DNA from: an uncultured SAR86 cluster bacterium
Lineage (GTDB): Bacteria > Pseudomonadota > Gammaproteobacteria > Magnimaribacterales > Magnimaribacteraceae
Direction of reading: 5' to 3'
Assembly: GCA_902630715.1 (NCBI GenBank)
Contig: CACOVO010000004.1
Location: 22,694 to 86,693, forward strand
DNA length: 64,000 bases
In this document: one piece after another, positions 1-9,712 of the stretch
Numbering within the stretch: position 1 is the stretch's first letter
Layout: each line of letters starts with the position of its first letter
Notes under the pieces: model-generated
Seen by the model: the letters and a program-made list of their open reading frames with translations, nothing else
What the model was told of the DNA's origin: nothing
The model's database searches: none
Program-made: the position numbers and the translations under genes

Positions 1-485
1 CCTATTGTCTCAGCTACTCTTCTATCTTGTCTATTTCCTATCAGTAATCCAGGTCGATAAATTGCTATGGATTCAAAGTTTAATTGAGATATTTTATCTT
101 CTATTTCACCTTTGCATCTTAAATAGAAGTTCTTAGATTTTGGGTCGGCTCCCACAGATGTAACTATGGATAAATGAGGTACTTTCGCATCAGAAGCTAC
201 ACTCGCGATACTGAAACAATAATCAACATCAATCTTTCGAAAAGCTTCTTGTGAGCCTGCCTTTTTTATTGTTGAACCGAGGCATATGAAGGCATCAGAA
301 ACACCTTCAAATAAATTTTGGTAAGTACTCTTGTCGTCAAAATTTATATCGTGATAAGTTAAAGCTTCATGATGTGAAGGTAATTTGTTTCTGCAAATAG
401 CATTTACTCTTGAGTTTGATTCCAAAAGTTCATCGATCAACAAAGATCCAACCAAGCCTGTAGAGCCTGCTACCAAGCTATTCAT
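1..485 (-). CDS. NAD(P)-binding oxidoreductase / NAD-dependent epimerase-like (HTATIP2-like), partial, runs off left edge
   Basis: Reverse-strand ORF starting at 485 encodes MNSLVAGSTGLVGSLLIDELL..., a Rossmann GSTGLVG motif; no stop before the window edge. Confidence 0.7.
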   Translation of the reverse strand, partial: MNSLVAGSTGLVGSLLIDELLESNSRVNAICRNKLPSHHEALTYHDINFDDKSTYQNLFEGVSDAFICLGSTIKKAGSQEAFRKIDVDYCFSIASVASDAKVPHLSIVTSVGADPKSKNFYLRCKGEIEDKISQLNFESIAIYRPGLLIGNRQDRRVAETI

Positions 486-495
486 TTTTGAACTA

Positions 496-2085
496 TTACT
501 TCCAATATTTATCTTTAAGTAGACGTTTATAGAGTTTACCGGTCGGGTGTCTAGGTAGCTCTTCTTGAAAATCTATTGAACGAGGACTCTTGATAGATGA
601 TATGTTATCTTTACAAAAAGCAATAAGTTCTGCTTCTAAATCGGGTCCCGCATCACTAAAGTCAGCGGGTTGAACTACTGCTTTTACTTCTTCCCCCATC
701 TCTTCATTCGGTACTCCAAATACAGCCACATCAGCAACTTTCGGATGCATAACCAGAAGATCTTCTGTTTCTTTCGGATAAATATTTACACCGCCGGAGA
801 TTATCATGAAAGATTTTCTATCAGTGAGATAAAGAAAACCCTCTTCATCTAAGTAACCTACATCGCCAAGAGAACTATAACCTTCTTTAGTCATTGCATT
901 TTTAGTTTTTTCTTCGTCATTATGGTACTCAAAGGTCGTTGCTGTTTCTCCGCCAAAATAAACACCTCCTACTTCTCCAATAGGAAGTTCCTCACCATCA
1001 TCATCCAAAATATGTAAAGAACCGAACAGAGGTCTCCCTACACTTCCCTTATGTTCAAGCCATTCTTGTGAATTAATCATAGTTATACCGTTGTACTCTG
1101 TACCGGCATAATATTCATGAATTATCGGGCCCCACCAGTCGATCATTTGTTCTTTCACTGCAACTGGGCAAGGTGCAGCAGCATGAATTGCAACCTGGTG
1201 AGAAGAAAGGTCGTACTGAGTTCTTATAGAGGGATCAACTTTTAGAAATCTTACAAACATTGTTGGTACCCATTGAGAATGGGTTACCTTATATTTTTCT
1301 ATAGATTCAAGGGCCTTTTCTTCGTCAAATTTTTCCAGAATTATCGAAGTCCCACCTGCTGCTAAAAAACCTGTATTAAAATTTAAGGGCGCAGCATGAT
1401 ACAAAGGCGCAGGTGATAGATAAATGCTTTCTTCTCCAGCTCCATATAATAGTAGTACTCTTGCAAGTCCAGGATCTTCATCTTCAATCTCGTAAGGCAG
1501 TGGTGTGAGAGGCAATTCCCTTTTGACTCCCTTTGGTTTTCCTGTAGTGCCGGAGGAATATAGCATTGATCCTCCTTGACACTCATCCTTAATAGATTCA
1601 ACGGGCATATTCTCGATTGCACTCTCGTAAGAATCGTATCCAGAAGTTTCCCCATCAAGCATAAACTTATGCACTCCGTCCAAAACTGAATTTAAATCCT
1701 GTGCAGTTGACTCCAAAAATTTTGATGTAATAAGTATTTTTGCCTCACAATCCTTAACAATGTATTCGACTTCGGAAGGTTGTAATCTCCAACTTATAGT
1801 TGTGTATCTTAGGCCACTTCTCCAAGCTGCAAAAACAATAGGAAAAAATAAGTAATGATTTTCTAGCATAATTGCCACTGAATCGCCTGGTTTAAGTCCA
1901 AGAGACCTAAATAAGTGAGCTCCTTGATTAGATAGCTCATTCAACTCTCCATGAGTTATAACCTTTTCACTTCCAGCCATAATTACTGCTGGTTTTTCCG
2001 GAAATTTTTTGCCGTTTACACCTGGATGCATAACTTCTCCCTTGTTACATATATTTAAAAAATTTTTATGAATATTGCCATACAA
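496..2085 (-). CDS. AMP-dependent acyl-CoA synthetase (likely start MHPGVNG at about 2031)
   Basis: SSGTTGKPKGVKRE AMP-binding motif, YYAGTEYNG, GDVGYLDEEGFLYLTDRKSFMIISGGVNIYPKETE, C-terminal PRHPTGKLYKRLLKDKY. Confidence 0.93.
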   Translation of the reverse strand: MYGNIHKNFLNICNKGEVMHPGVNGKKFPEKPAVIMAGSEKVITHGELNELSNQGAHLFRSLGLKPGDSVAIMLENHYLFFPIVFAAWRSGLRYTTISWRLQPSEVEYIVKDCEAKILITSKFLESTAQDLNSVLDGVHKFMLDGETSGYDSYESAIENMPVESIKDECQGGSMLYSSGTTGKPKGVKRELPLTPLPYEIEDEDPGLARVLLLYGAGEESIYLSPAPLYHAAPLNFNTGFLAAGGTSIILEKFDEEKALESIEKYKVTHSQWVPTMFVRFLKVDPSIRTQYDLSSHQVAIHAAAPCPVAVKEQMIDWWGPIIHEYYAGTEYNGITMINSQEWLEHKGSVGRPLFGSLHILDDDGEELPIGEVGGVYFGGETATTFEYHNDEEKTKNAMTKEGYSSLGDVGYLDEEGFLYLTDRKSFMIISGGVNIYPKETEDLLVMHPKVADVAVFGVPNEEMGEEVKAVVQPADFSDAGPDLEAELIAFCKDNISSIKSPRSIDFQEELPRHPTGKLYKRLLKDKYWK

Positions 2086-2121
2086 TGTTATTTTAAGTAA
2101 GACTATTGTTGTTTTAATGTA

Positions 2122-3864
2122 ATGAATTCGAAATCTATAGCTTTAATAACAGGTTTTGGCGGAATAAACTCAGCAGGAAGAAGTTCTTCTCACCTGTCTT
2201 ACAAAAATCTCATCTTCAAATCTCTAGATGAAAAAGAACAATTAGAAGTTCTTCAAGATCTTGCTGTTTTACAGGGGAAAATTGAACCTTTAGGAAAGAC
2301 ATGGGAAACAATATCTGGAGATAACATCAATTTGAAAAGTTATCTTTTTGAAAATTCTAAAGCTATCAGAAACGACACAATGGTGCGTAAATTAGATGGT
2401 GATATTTATGACAAAGAAGGAATTATTCTAGAGCAGATAAAAGCAAGTGCCGCGGGTCAACTCCCTAGCGGGTTTGATCCTGCAAGTCTTTATCCAGCTA
2501 GACAGCATCCTAAAGCTCTTCAAATGACAGTATTCGGGATGGGCGATGCTTTAGGTCAGCTTGGTATTAACTGGAAAACTGTTATGGATAAAATCTCACC
2601 AGATGAAGTTGCTGTCTTCAGTGGTGCAGCTATCGGGCAGCTTGATTCATATGGTTTTGGAGGTTTGATGCAGTCTCGGATGAAAGGATCTAGAGCCAGT
2701 TCAAAAAACTTAGCTCTTGGATTGGTAGAGATGTCTGCGGATTTTATAAACGCCTATATATTGGGAAGCGTAGGAAGAACTGGCCATAGTGTCGGTGCAT
2801 GTGCAACTTTCCTTTATAACTTGCAAATGGGAAAAGAGGCCATTGAGTCTGGATCCGCAAAAGTGGCAGTGGTAGGAGGTGCTGAAGCTCCTATCACTCC
2901 TGAAATAGTAGATGGGTTCTTTGCAATGAGTGCGCTGTCGGACGATAAGAGAATGATTGAGCTTCAAGCACAAAACAATGAAGACATATCAAAAGGACCC
3001 ATTCAAAACAAAGCCTGTCGTCCTTTTGGAAATAATGTCGGAATGGTTTTGGGTGAATCTGCTCAATTTATAATCTTAATGGAAGATTCTTTGGCACTAG
3101 ATTTAGGAGCACAGATATATGGAACAGTTTCATCTGTATCCTCTCATTCTGATGGATTTAAAAGTTCAATAAGTGGGCCTGGAATAGGTAATTATATTAC
3201 GGTTGCAAAATGTGTCTCCGAAGGAGAAAAAATATTAGGTTCGAAAAAGATTAAAAATAACAGTTTTGTCCATGCTCACGGAACAGGTACACCAGCAAAT
3301 CGAACAACTGAATCTCACATTCTCAACGAAGTGGCAGAGACTTTTGGTATTAAATCTTGGGCAGTGACAGGCATTAAGTCATATCTTGGGCATAGCATGG
3401 CTCCAGCATCAGGTGATCAATTAGTGACAGCGCTCGGGACTTGGAATAAGGGAGTAATTCCAGGCATACATTCTACAGACGCAATTGCTGAAGATGTTTT
3501 TGATGATAATTTGGATATCTTGCTAGAGGACAAACTATCTGAAGATGACTTTTACAGCGCTGTCCTACTTAACGCTAAAGGTTTCGGAGGGAATAATGCC
3601 TCGGCAATGATTCTCTCCCCTTTAGAGTCAGAAAATCTACTTAAACAAAAATACTCTAAAAATAAGATTGCTAATTATCATTCTAAATTAAAGGATGTTC
3701 AGGTTAAGGCAAGGCAGCACAATAAACGTTGCCTCAAAGGAGACTACAACATTATTTACAAGTTTAATGAAAATGTACTGCAAGGTGAGACAGACGTAAG
3801 CATCGATAAGTCTAAAATCAATCTTAAGAGTTTTAAAAATCCAATCAATCTCAAAAGGAAATAG
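2122..3864 (+). CDS. fabY: Beta-ketoacyl-ACP synthase, FabY-like
   Basis: N-terminal TGFGGINSAGRSS...FKSLDEKEQLEVLQDLAVLQGKI resembles FabY-type KAS; catalytic Cys in VGACATFLYN, His in HAHGTGTPANRTTE and IKSYLGHSMAPASG. Confidence 0.75.
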   Translation: MNSKSIALITGFGGINSAGRSSSHLSYKNLIFKSLDEKEQLEVLQDLAVLQGKIEPLGKTWETISGDNINLKSYLFENSKAIRNDTMVRKLDGDIYDKEGIILEQIKASAAGQLPSGFDPASLYPARQHPKALQMTVFGMGDALGQLGINWKTVMDKISPDEVAVFSGAAIGQLDSYGFGGLMQSRMKGSRASSKNLALGLVEMSADFINAYILGSVGRTGHSVGACATFLYNLQMGKEAIESGSAKVAVVGGAEAPITPEIVDGFFAMSALSDDKRMIELQAQNNEDISKGPIQNKACRPFGNNVGMVLGESAQFIILMEDSLALDLGAQIYGTVSSVSSHSDGFKSSISGPGIGNYITVAKCVSEGEKILGSKKIKNNSFVHAHGTGTPANRTTESHILNEVAETFGIKSWAVTGIKSYLGHSMAPASGDQLVTALGTWNKGVIPGIHSTDAIAEDVFDDNLDILLEDKLSEDDFYSAVLLNAKGFGGNNASAMILSPLESENLLKQKYSKNKIANYHSKLKDVQVKARQHNKRCLKGDYNIIYKFNENVLQGETDVSIDKSKINLKSFKNPINLKRK

Positions 3865-3865
3865 T

Positions 3866-5074
3866 ATGAATAAAAATTGGCAAGAAGTTAGAAAAGAAGT
3901 GAAAAAATTTGTTGAGGAAGAAGTTTACCCTGCTGAGCCCGCGCTTCAAAAAAGGGATGAAGAGTCTAAAGTGATTATGTCAGAACTAATGCAAAAGGCG
4001 AAAGATAGATCATTGTGGGCTCTAGGACATCCCAAAGATATTGGTGGTGAAGGGATGCCTTTTATGGAATATGTTTATATCAATGAAGTGGTTGGCAGAT
4101 CTTCAAGTGCCATGGTGGCTCTGGGCACACACTCTCTTCAAGATTCAATAATGTTGCGAGAATATGCCTCTGAAAAATGGAGAGATAAATATTTAGAACC
4201 TCTAGTTCAAGGAGAAATCTTTCCTAGCTTTGGCATGACTGAGCCTGATGTATCTAGTTCAGATCCTACTCAGCTTGAGACATCGGCTGTTTTGGAGGGA
4301 GATGAATGGGTAATCAATGGAAAAAAATGGTTTACAAGCGGGGCAGCAGGCGCGGCTTACACAACAGTGATGTGTAAAACAGAAGTAGATGTTCCTAGTC
4401 ATGGAGCTTTTAGCATGATCATAGTGCCTACTGATAATCCCGGTTATAAAATTTTAAGAGAGACTCCTGTGCTTGGTATGCAAGGAGGGCATGGAGGTCA
4501 CTATGAGGTAGCTTACGATAACGTAAGGGTTCCAAAAGAGAATTTACTAGGCCCACGAGGACAAGGTTTTATTATTGCTCAAAGAAGATTAGGTCCAGGA
4601 AGAATTTTCCACTGTATGCGTTGGCTTGGTCAGGCACAAAGAGCTTTTGACCTCATGTGTCTTAGACTACATGAAAGAGAAGCCTTCGGAAGTTCTTTAG
4701 CTGAAAAGCAGCTTATGCAGAAATTTGTTTTTGATAGTGCTTGTGAAATTCAAGCTAGTAGACAGCTTACCTTAGATGCTGCTAAAAGAATCGATCAAGG
4801 AGATGACGCAAGGATAGAAATTGGGATGATAAAAGTAGTTGGTGCAAGCATGTTACATAATGTTATTGATAGGGCTATTCAAGTTCATGGTGCTAAGGGA
4901 CTTACCGACGATACTCCGCTGAGCCAAATGTACAGGCATGCCAGAGAAGCTAGAATTTACGACGGGCCCGACGAAGTTCATGTCCAATCAGTTGCTAGAA
5001 GAATATTAAAAAACTACCAGCACAATGGCGCAGGTTGGGATTTTGGTGAAAGAGATGCAAGTCTTGTCAATTAG
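3866..5074 (+). CDS. Acyl-CoA dehydrogenase
   Basis: FGMTEPDVSSSDPTQLET, INGKKWFTSGA, IQVHGAKGLTDDTPLSQMYRHAREARIYDGPDEVH. Confidence 0.95.
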   Translation: MNKNWQEVRKEVKKFVEEEVYPAEPALQKRDEESKVIMSELMQKAKDRSLWALGHPKDIGGEGMPFMEYVYINEVVGRSSSAMVALGTHSLQDSIMLREYASEKWRDKYLEPLVQGEIFPSFGMTEPDVSSSDPTQLETSAVLEGDEWVINGKKWFTSGAAGAAYTTVMCKTEVDVPSHGAFSMIIVPTDNPGYKILRETPVLGMQGGHGGHYEVAYDNVRVPKENLLGPRGQGFIIAQRRLGPGRIFHCMRWLGQAQRAFDLMCLRLHEREAFGSSLAEKQLMQKFVFDSACEIQASRQLTLDAAKRIDQGDDARIEIGMIKVVGASMLHNVIDRAIQVHGAKGLTDDTPLSQMYRHAREARIYDGPDEVHVQSVARRILKNYQHNGAGWDFGERDASLVN

Positions 5075-6058
5075 ATGAAGCAAGAGTTAAGTGGACAGTT
5101 ATCCGATAAGCTCGCAAAGGAATCCATTACAGGTGAAATCTTAAATCTTGAGCCTCTAACGGGTGGTGCTTCCAAGGAAATTTGGAAATTTGAAATAAAA
5201 TCAAAAGATTCAATTTCTAAGTTTATCTTGAGACGTGGTTCAGGGATTGAAGGACCACTGGCTATAAAAACTTCAGATGAAGCACTGATTCAAAAAAATG
5301 TAAGGGAGCTTGGTGCGTGCGTACCTGAGATTGTGGCTGTCTCTAGAGTAGATGAACCGCTTGGAGATGCTTACGTAATGAAATTTGTGGAAGGTGAGTC
5401 TATAGCGAGAAAAATTCTACGCGATGATGAATACCGTGCAGCTTTGGCGAATCTTGCTTTTGAATGCGGTGAGTCCATAGCCAAAATCCATCAAGCAGAC
5501 ATCACAGACTTTTCTTTTCTTCCAAAGAAAACTGTTATGGAACAAATTGATGAGCTTTATCAGACTTACGTTTCTTTTGATCAGCCCTCCCCTGTTTTCG
5601 AATACACTTATCATTGGTTACAGGGTCAAGATTTTGGAGATCTAAATGATACTTTAGTGCATGGAGATTTTAGGCTAGGCAACATAATAGTTAACTCAGA
5701 AGGACTCCAATCTATTATAGATTGGGAACTTGCACACATAGGGAATCCGCTACAAGATCTCGGATGGATTTGTGGCAATTCATGGAGATTTGGCAAAATT
5801 AATAAAGTTGTTGGAGGGTTCGGAGATTTAGAAGACCTTCTGAGGGGCTACAATTCCATCAGCGAATATCAAGTAACAGAAAATAATGTAAAAGCTTGGC
5901 AAGTTTTCGGTACTTTCAGATGGGGGGTAATATGCTTGATTCAAGCTTCCGCTCATTTGACAGGTGCAGTGAACTCGGTAGAGAAGGCAGCAATAGGACG
6001 CAGAGTGTCTGAAACTGAACTAGACATAGTAGATCTACTTTTTCTCGGAGGGAAATAA
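5075..6058 (+). CDS. APH-type phosphotransferase family protein (LvaA/ACAD10-11 kinase-like)
   Basis: LVHGDFRLGNIIVN...SIIDWELAHIGNPLQDLGW kinase motifs; directly follows acyl-CoA dehydrogenase. Confidence 0.9.
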   Translation: MKQELSGQLSDKLAKESITGEILNLEPLTGGASKEIWKFEIKSKDSISKFILRRGSGIEGPLAIKTSDEALIQKNVRELGACVPEIVAVSRVDEPLGDAYVMKFVEGESIARKILRDDEYRAALANLAFECGESIAKIHQADITDFSFLPKKTVMEQIDELYQTYVSFDQPSPVFEYTYHWLQGQDFGDLNDTLVHGDFRLGNIIVNSEGLQSIIDWELAHIGNPLQDLGWICGNSWRFGKINKVVGGFGDLEDLLRGYNSISEYQVTENNVKAWQVFGTFRWGVICLIQASAHLTGAVNSVEKAAIGRRVSETELDIVDLLFLGGK

Positions 6059-6426
6059 TGATATTTGACAAACCCAACACTCTAGAATTACTTGATGCTG
6101 TTAAGCATTTCCTAGATACCAAAATCAAAGATGAAGTTCCGCCTCATTTAGCTTTTAAACTCAGAATAGTTGAAAATGTTTTGAGTATTGTAATCAGAGA
6201 AATTGAAACAGGTAACGATTTATCTCAAGAGGTAATCTCTGGTTTAAAGAAATTAGTTGAATCTGAAACCGCAAACATCGAGGAATTGGCCCATTTAATA
6301 CGTGATAGAAAAATAGACCTAGAAAACCCAGAATTAAAAAATCTATTGGTTCAATTGTCTAAAAATAAAATCGCAGTGGATAATCCTCGGTACTCAACTT
6401 ATAAAAAGTTAATCGAGAGTACTTAG
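6058..6426 (+). CDS. DUF6285-type small protein (LvaB-like)
   Basis: 122-aa ORF overlapping the APH gene stop; PNTLELLDAVKHFLDTKIKDEVPPHLAFKLRIVENVLSIVIREIE resembles small proteins that follow APH/ACAD pairs. Confidence 0.65.
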   Translation: MIFDKPNTLELLDAVKHFLDTKIKDEVPPHLAFKLRIVENVLSIVIREIETGNDLSQEVISGLKKLVESETANIEELAHLIRDRKIDLENPELKNLLVQLSKNKIAVDNPRYSTYKKLIEST

Positions 6427-7320
6427 AGGTTTTTTGTCCCTAAACATCATCAAAAAAGGCATGAATAGCAGCCAGGTTTTGTGATAATTTTTTGGAAAAA
6501 GCCTTTGAGACAGATCCAAAAGCTTAGCGTCTAACCCAACAAAAATTCTACTTTTATTTTTCTTGACGCCATTAAGGATAATCTCGGCAGCCTTGCTAGG
6601 GTGCATTCCTCCTTCTCTGAACATTTCCCCCATCTCTTTTTGAGTTTCTGGAGCTTTTCTTGTGAATATACTTGGAGTCTGTGTTCCTTCTTCTTGCGCT
6701 TTTGCAAACTGCTCCTCATCGAATCTTGCAGTTGCTGCAATATTAGTTCCTATGTGACCAGGATGAACACAATGTATTTGTAGATTTGGATTGGTTTCCT
6801 TCATCTCAAGTGCAAGACTTTCCGTGAAACCTCGGACAGCAAATTTTGTTGCATGGTAAACAGTTTGACCTGGTACAGCGACCATTCCAAATATAGAAGA
6901 AGTATTGATAATTGCTGCTTCAGGGCTATCGATCATATGCGGGATAAATGCTCTAGTGCTATTCACTACACCTTCGAAGTTAATTCCCATCACCCAATCC
7001 CAATTTTCTTCCTCTAAATCTTTAAAATGGGAACCAGTTGTGACTCCAGCATTATTAAAAACCAAATCTACTTTTCCGTGCTGTTCAATAACTTTTTCAG
7101 GAAGAGACTCGATTGCTTCCTTATCTGATACATCGAGCAAATGGGAGGAAACAGAAACATTGTATTGCCTCAACATTTCTACTGTTTCATTTAATGTTTC
7201 TTCATTTACATCACAAACACAAACATCCGCTCCATCTTTTGCAAGAAGTATTGCTAAATACCTTCCCATTCCAGATCCAGCACCTGTAATGACTGCGACT
7301 TTATCTTTGAAAGTTTTCAT
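6409..7320 (-). CDS. SDR family NAD(P)-dependent oxidoreductase
   Basis: VITGAGSGMGRYLA, NNAGV, YHATKFAVRGFTESL. Confidence 0.93.
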   Translation of the reverse strand: MKTFKDKVAVITGAGSGMGRYLAILLAKDGADVCVCDVNEETLNETVEMLRQYNVSVSSHLLDVSDKEAIESLPEKVIEQHGKVDLVFNNAGVTTGSHFKDLEEENWDWVMGINFEGVVNSTRAFIPHMIDSPEAAIINTSSIFGMVAVPGQTVYHATKFAVRGFTESLALEMKETNPNLQIHCVHPGHIGTNIAATARFDEEQFAKAQEEGTQTPSIFTRKAPETQKEMGEMFREGGMHPSKAAEIILNGVKKNKSRIFVGLDAKLLDLSQRLFPKNYHKTWLLFMPFLMMFRDKKPLSTLD

Positions 7321-8255
7321 ATGATATTTTCTCCCCTTCTATCTCCGTGAAAAGTAATATTGTAAGCTTCTTCTGGATCATTTCTAACGTACTCATCTAA
7401 TGCTTTGGCATCGTCTCCAACTAAAATTCTCCATTTTTTTTGTTTTACGGCATCAAGAATTATCTTCGATGCTTCAGCTGAAGAGGTCGGTGCATCTTTT
7501 GCAAAAGCCTCTGCGTGTTCTTTCATCTGTTCTCTTATCTGATCGAGAGAAAAATTATGGACGGGTAATCCCATTTTTATCATATTCTTTTTTGCAGTTT
7601 CAAGTTCGGCATCAGATCTCTCAATATTGAGTATTTTTCCAGTATTTATTGCTATCGATGTCCCTATATGACCTGGCATTACTACTGAAACTCCCACATG
7701 AGGAGCATTTACTCTGAAGTCATCTATCAATGCTTCACTAAAGCCTTTTACTGCAAATTTTGCTGCCGAGTAGGATGTATGAGGAGTACCCCCTAGACTT
7801 GCCCAAAAACCATTAATGCTGCTTGTATTAATTATGTGAGCTTCTTCACTTGCCAAAATGTATGGCATAAAAGCTCTTGAACAATAGTAAACACCATGCC
7901 AGCAAACTGCAAAAACTCTGTCCCATTCTTCTCTTGAGCTATGAATAAAGCTTCCACCACCTCCAATTCCTGCATTATTAAATAAAAGATTTACATGGTC
8001 AGTTTCTTGTTGGGCAATGACTTCGTCTTTAAATCGAATGACATCATTTTCATTAGATACATCACAAATATGTTTAGTGATCTTTACATCAGGGAATTGC
8101 TTAGTAGCCTTATCAAAGGTTTCCTGCATGTTCTCTTCAATGACATCGCACATAGAAACATTACAACCTTCATTAGCAAGCTGAAGGACTAGTTCGCGGC
8201 CCATCCCAGTTCCACCACCAGTTACTACAGCTATTTTATTGTTAAAATTATCCAT
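7317..8255 (-). CDS. SDR family NAD(P)-dependent oxidoreductase
   Basis: VVTGGGTGMGRELV, NNAGIGGGG, YSAAKFAVKGFSEAL; 4-nt overlap with next gene. Confidence 0.93.
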   Translation of the reverse strand: MDNFNNKIAVVTGGGTGMGRELVLQLANEGCNVSMCDVIEENMQETFDKATKQFPDVKITKHICDVSNENDVIRFKDEVIAQQETDHVNLLFNNAGIGGGGSFIHSSREEWDRVFAVCWHGVYYCSRAFMPYILASEEAHIINTSSINGFWASLGGTPHTSYSAAKFAVKGFSEALIDDFRVNAPHVGVSVVMPGHIGTSIAINTGKILNIERSDAELETAKKNMIKMGLPVHNFSLDQIREQMKEHAEAFAKDAPTSSAEASKIILDAVKQKKWRILVGDDAKALDEYVRNDPEEAYNITFHGDRRGENII

Positions 8256-8261
8256 AATTTA

Positions 8262-8606
8262 TTACTTTTCTTCTTCGTTTGATTTGGGGAAATCACTGAA
8301 AGGAAATGGTTTATCTCCAGTTTGGTAATTTAAATAGTCTAATATCTGAACCATATAATTTCTAAAACCGACTGCAATTTTGGAGACATTTTCACTGCGT
8401 TTATCAGTAAAAAGAACAAATAGAAACTGAAGGAGGACAATTATCCATAAGACTGTCATAGAAGCGTAATAAACAAAAGAGAATACAACCATGAATAGTA
8501 ATCTAAGCCACTTTCCTTGCTTAAGAAAATTATCCTTCCACTCCTCACTGTCAATGAAATCCTCATTGCCAACATCAATTATTTTTTCTTCTTCTTTTTC
8601 TACCAT
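8262..8606 (-). CDS. DUF4389-like membrane protein
   Basis: Two hydrophobic segments, FTDKRSENVSKIAVGFRNYMVQILDYLNYQTGDKPFPFSDFP pattern. Confidence 0.6.
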   Translation of the reverse strand: MVEKEEEKIIDVGNEDFIDSEEWKDNFLKQGKWLRLLFMVVFSFVYYASMTVLWIIVLLQFLFVLFTDKRSENVSKIAVGFRNYMVQILDYLNYQTGDKPFPFSDFPKSNEEEK

Positions 8607-8610
8607 TGTT

Positions 8611-9618
8611 TTATTTTATAAATTCAACGTCTTTTACCATATCTTTGCCTAGAACATTTTGTATTGAACCTTCTAGACTACTACCTTTATAGATGATTTT
8701 ATACAGAGAATCCACTATAGGCATCTCAACATTGTGTTCGTCAGCGATTTTTTTGACAACTTTCAATGTCTTCAAGCCTTCAATTGTCTGGCCTATTTTC
8801 TTAATTGACTCTTCAACAGACAATCCGGTACCAATCAATTTGCCGAACTGATGATTCCTGCTCAAAGGAGAAGCACAAGTAGTGATTAGATCCCCCACTC
8901 CAGAGAGACCCAGAAATGTTTGGGGATTGGCGCCTAAGTCAACAGCCAAGCGCCCCATCTCCCCTAATCCTCTTGTCATTATCATTCCGACAGTATTTTC
9001 TCCAGAATTTAGTCCGTCGGCTATTCCACAAGCTATCGCGTATATATTTTTCAAAGCTCCGCCCATTTCAACTCCATAGGGATCATTGTTCTCATAGATC
9101 TTAAAAAAGTCAGTGGACAGTTCCTCAATTAAAGATTCTCTCAATAATTTGTGTTTGCTTGCTATAACGGTACCAGACAAGTGATGTGCGGCTATTTCCT
9201 CAGCTAGATTGGGTCCACTCAAGATTCCAATATGATTTTTGGGATAATGTTCTTCTAAAATAGTGCTCATTAAGCTAAATCCCTCTTTTTCTACCCCTTT
9301 TGTAGCCGTAACAAGGTAAGTTCTTTCATCAACATAAGTTCTTGCACTATCAGATATTTCGCGAAATGCATCGCTCGGAACACAAAAAATAATAATGTGT
9401 GAGTTGGAAATTTCTTCCATGTCGGAGGTTGCAAAGACGTTAGGCCCAAATTTTAAATTTGGCAAATAATTTCTATTGACCTTTTCTTCATTTATCGACG
9501 TTGCCAATTCTTTATTTCTCATCCATAGCGTTACGTCGTTATTATTCATTGCCGCGAGATAAGCCAAAACACTTCCCCAACTTCCTCCACCAAGGATCGA
9601 TATTTTTTTTCTAGTCAT
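8611..9618 (-). CDS. gpsA: Glycerol-3-phosphate dehydrogenase [NAD(P)+]
   Basis: ILGGGSWGSVLAYLAA, LSGPNLAEEIA, GGALKNIYAIACGIADGLNSGENTVG, GLSGVGDLITTCASPLSRNHQFG. Confidence 0.96.
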   Translation of the reverse strand: MTRKKISILGGGSWGSVLAYLAAMNNNDVTLWMRNKELATSINEEKVNRNYLPNLKFGPNVFATSDMEEISNSHIIIFCVPSDAFREISDSARTYVDERTYLVTATKGVEKEGFSLMSTILEEHYPKNHIGILSGPNLAEEIAAHHLSGTVIASKHKLLRESLIEELSTDFFKIYENNDPYGVEMGGALKNIYAIACGIADGLNSGENTVGMIMTRGLGEMGRLAVDLGANPQTFLGLSGVGDLITTCASPLSRNHQFGKLIGTGLSVEESIKKIGQTIEGLKTLKVVKKIADEHNVEMPIVDSLYKIIYKGSSLEGSIQNVLGKDMVKDVEFIK

Positions 9619-9712
9619 TAATTTCCAACAATTAAAGTGTAAGAAGTTACAATTTATTCAGAATTCTAACAGTTTGTATTTGTTTTATGCTAAAACCGTT
9701 ACGAAAGAAAAC

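Noticed and set aside
670-852. Small antisense ORFs in the supplied track (e.g. 670-852, 1383-1658, 2710-2973, 9778-10167, 18988-19323, 19426-19686, 35556-35975, 44545-44853, 54678-54893)
   Set aside because: They lie wholly inside strong conserved genes on other frames, have low-complexity or non-protein-like composition and no recognisable motif; treated as spurious
6905-7324. 139-aa plus-strand ORF opposite the SDR gene
   Set aside because: Antisense to a well-conserved SDR; Ser/Thr-rich translation typical of a shadow ORF
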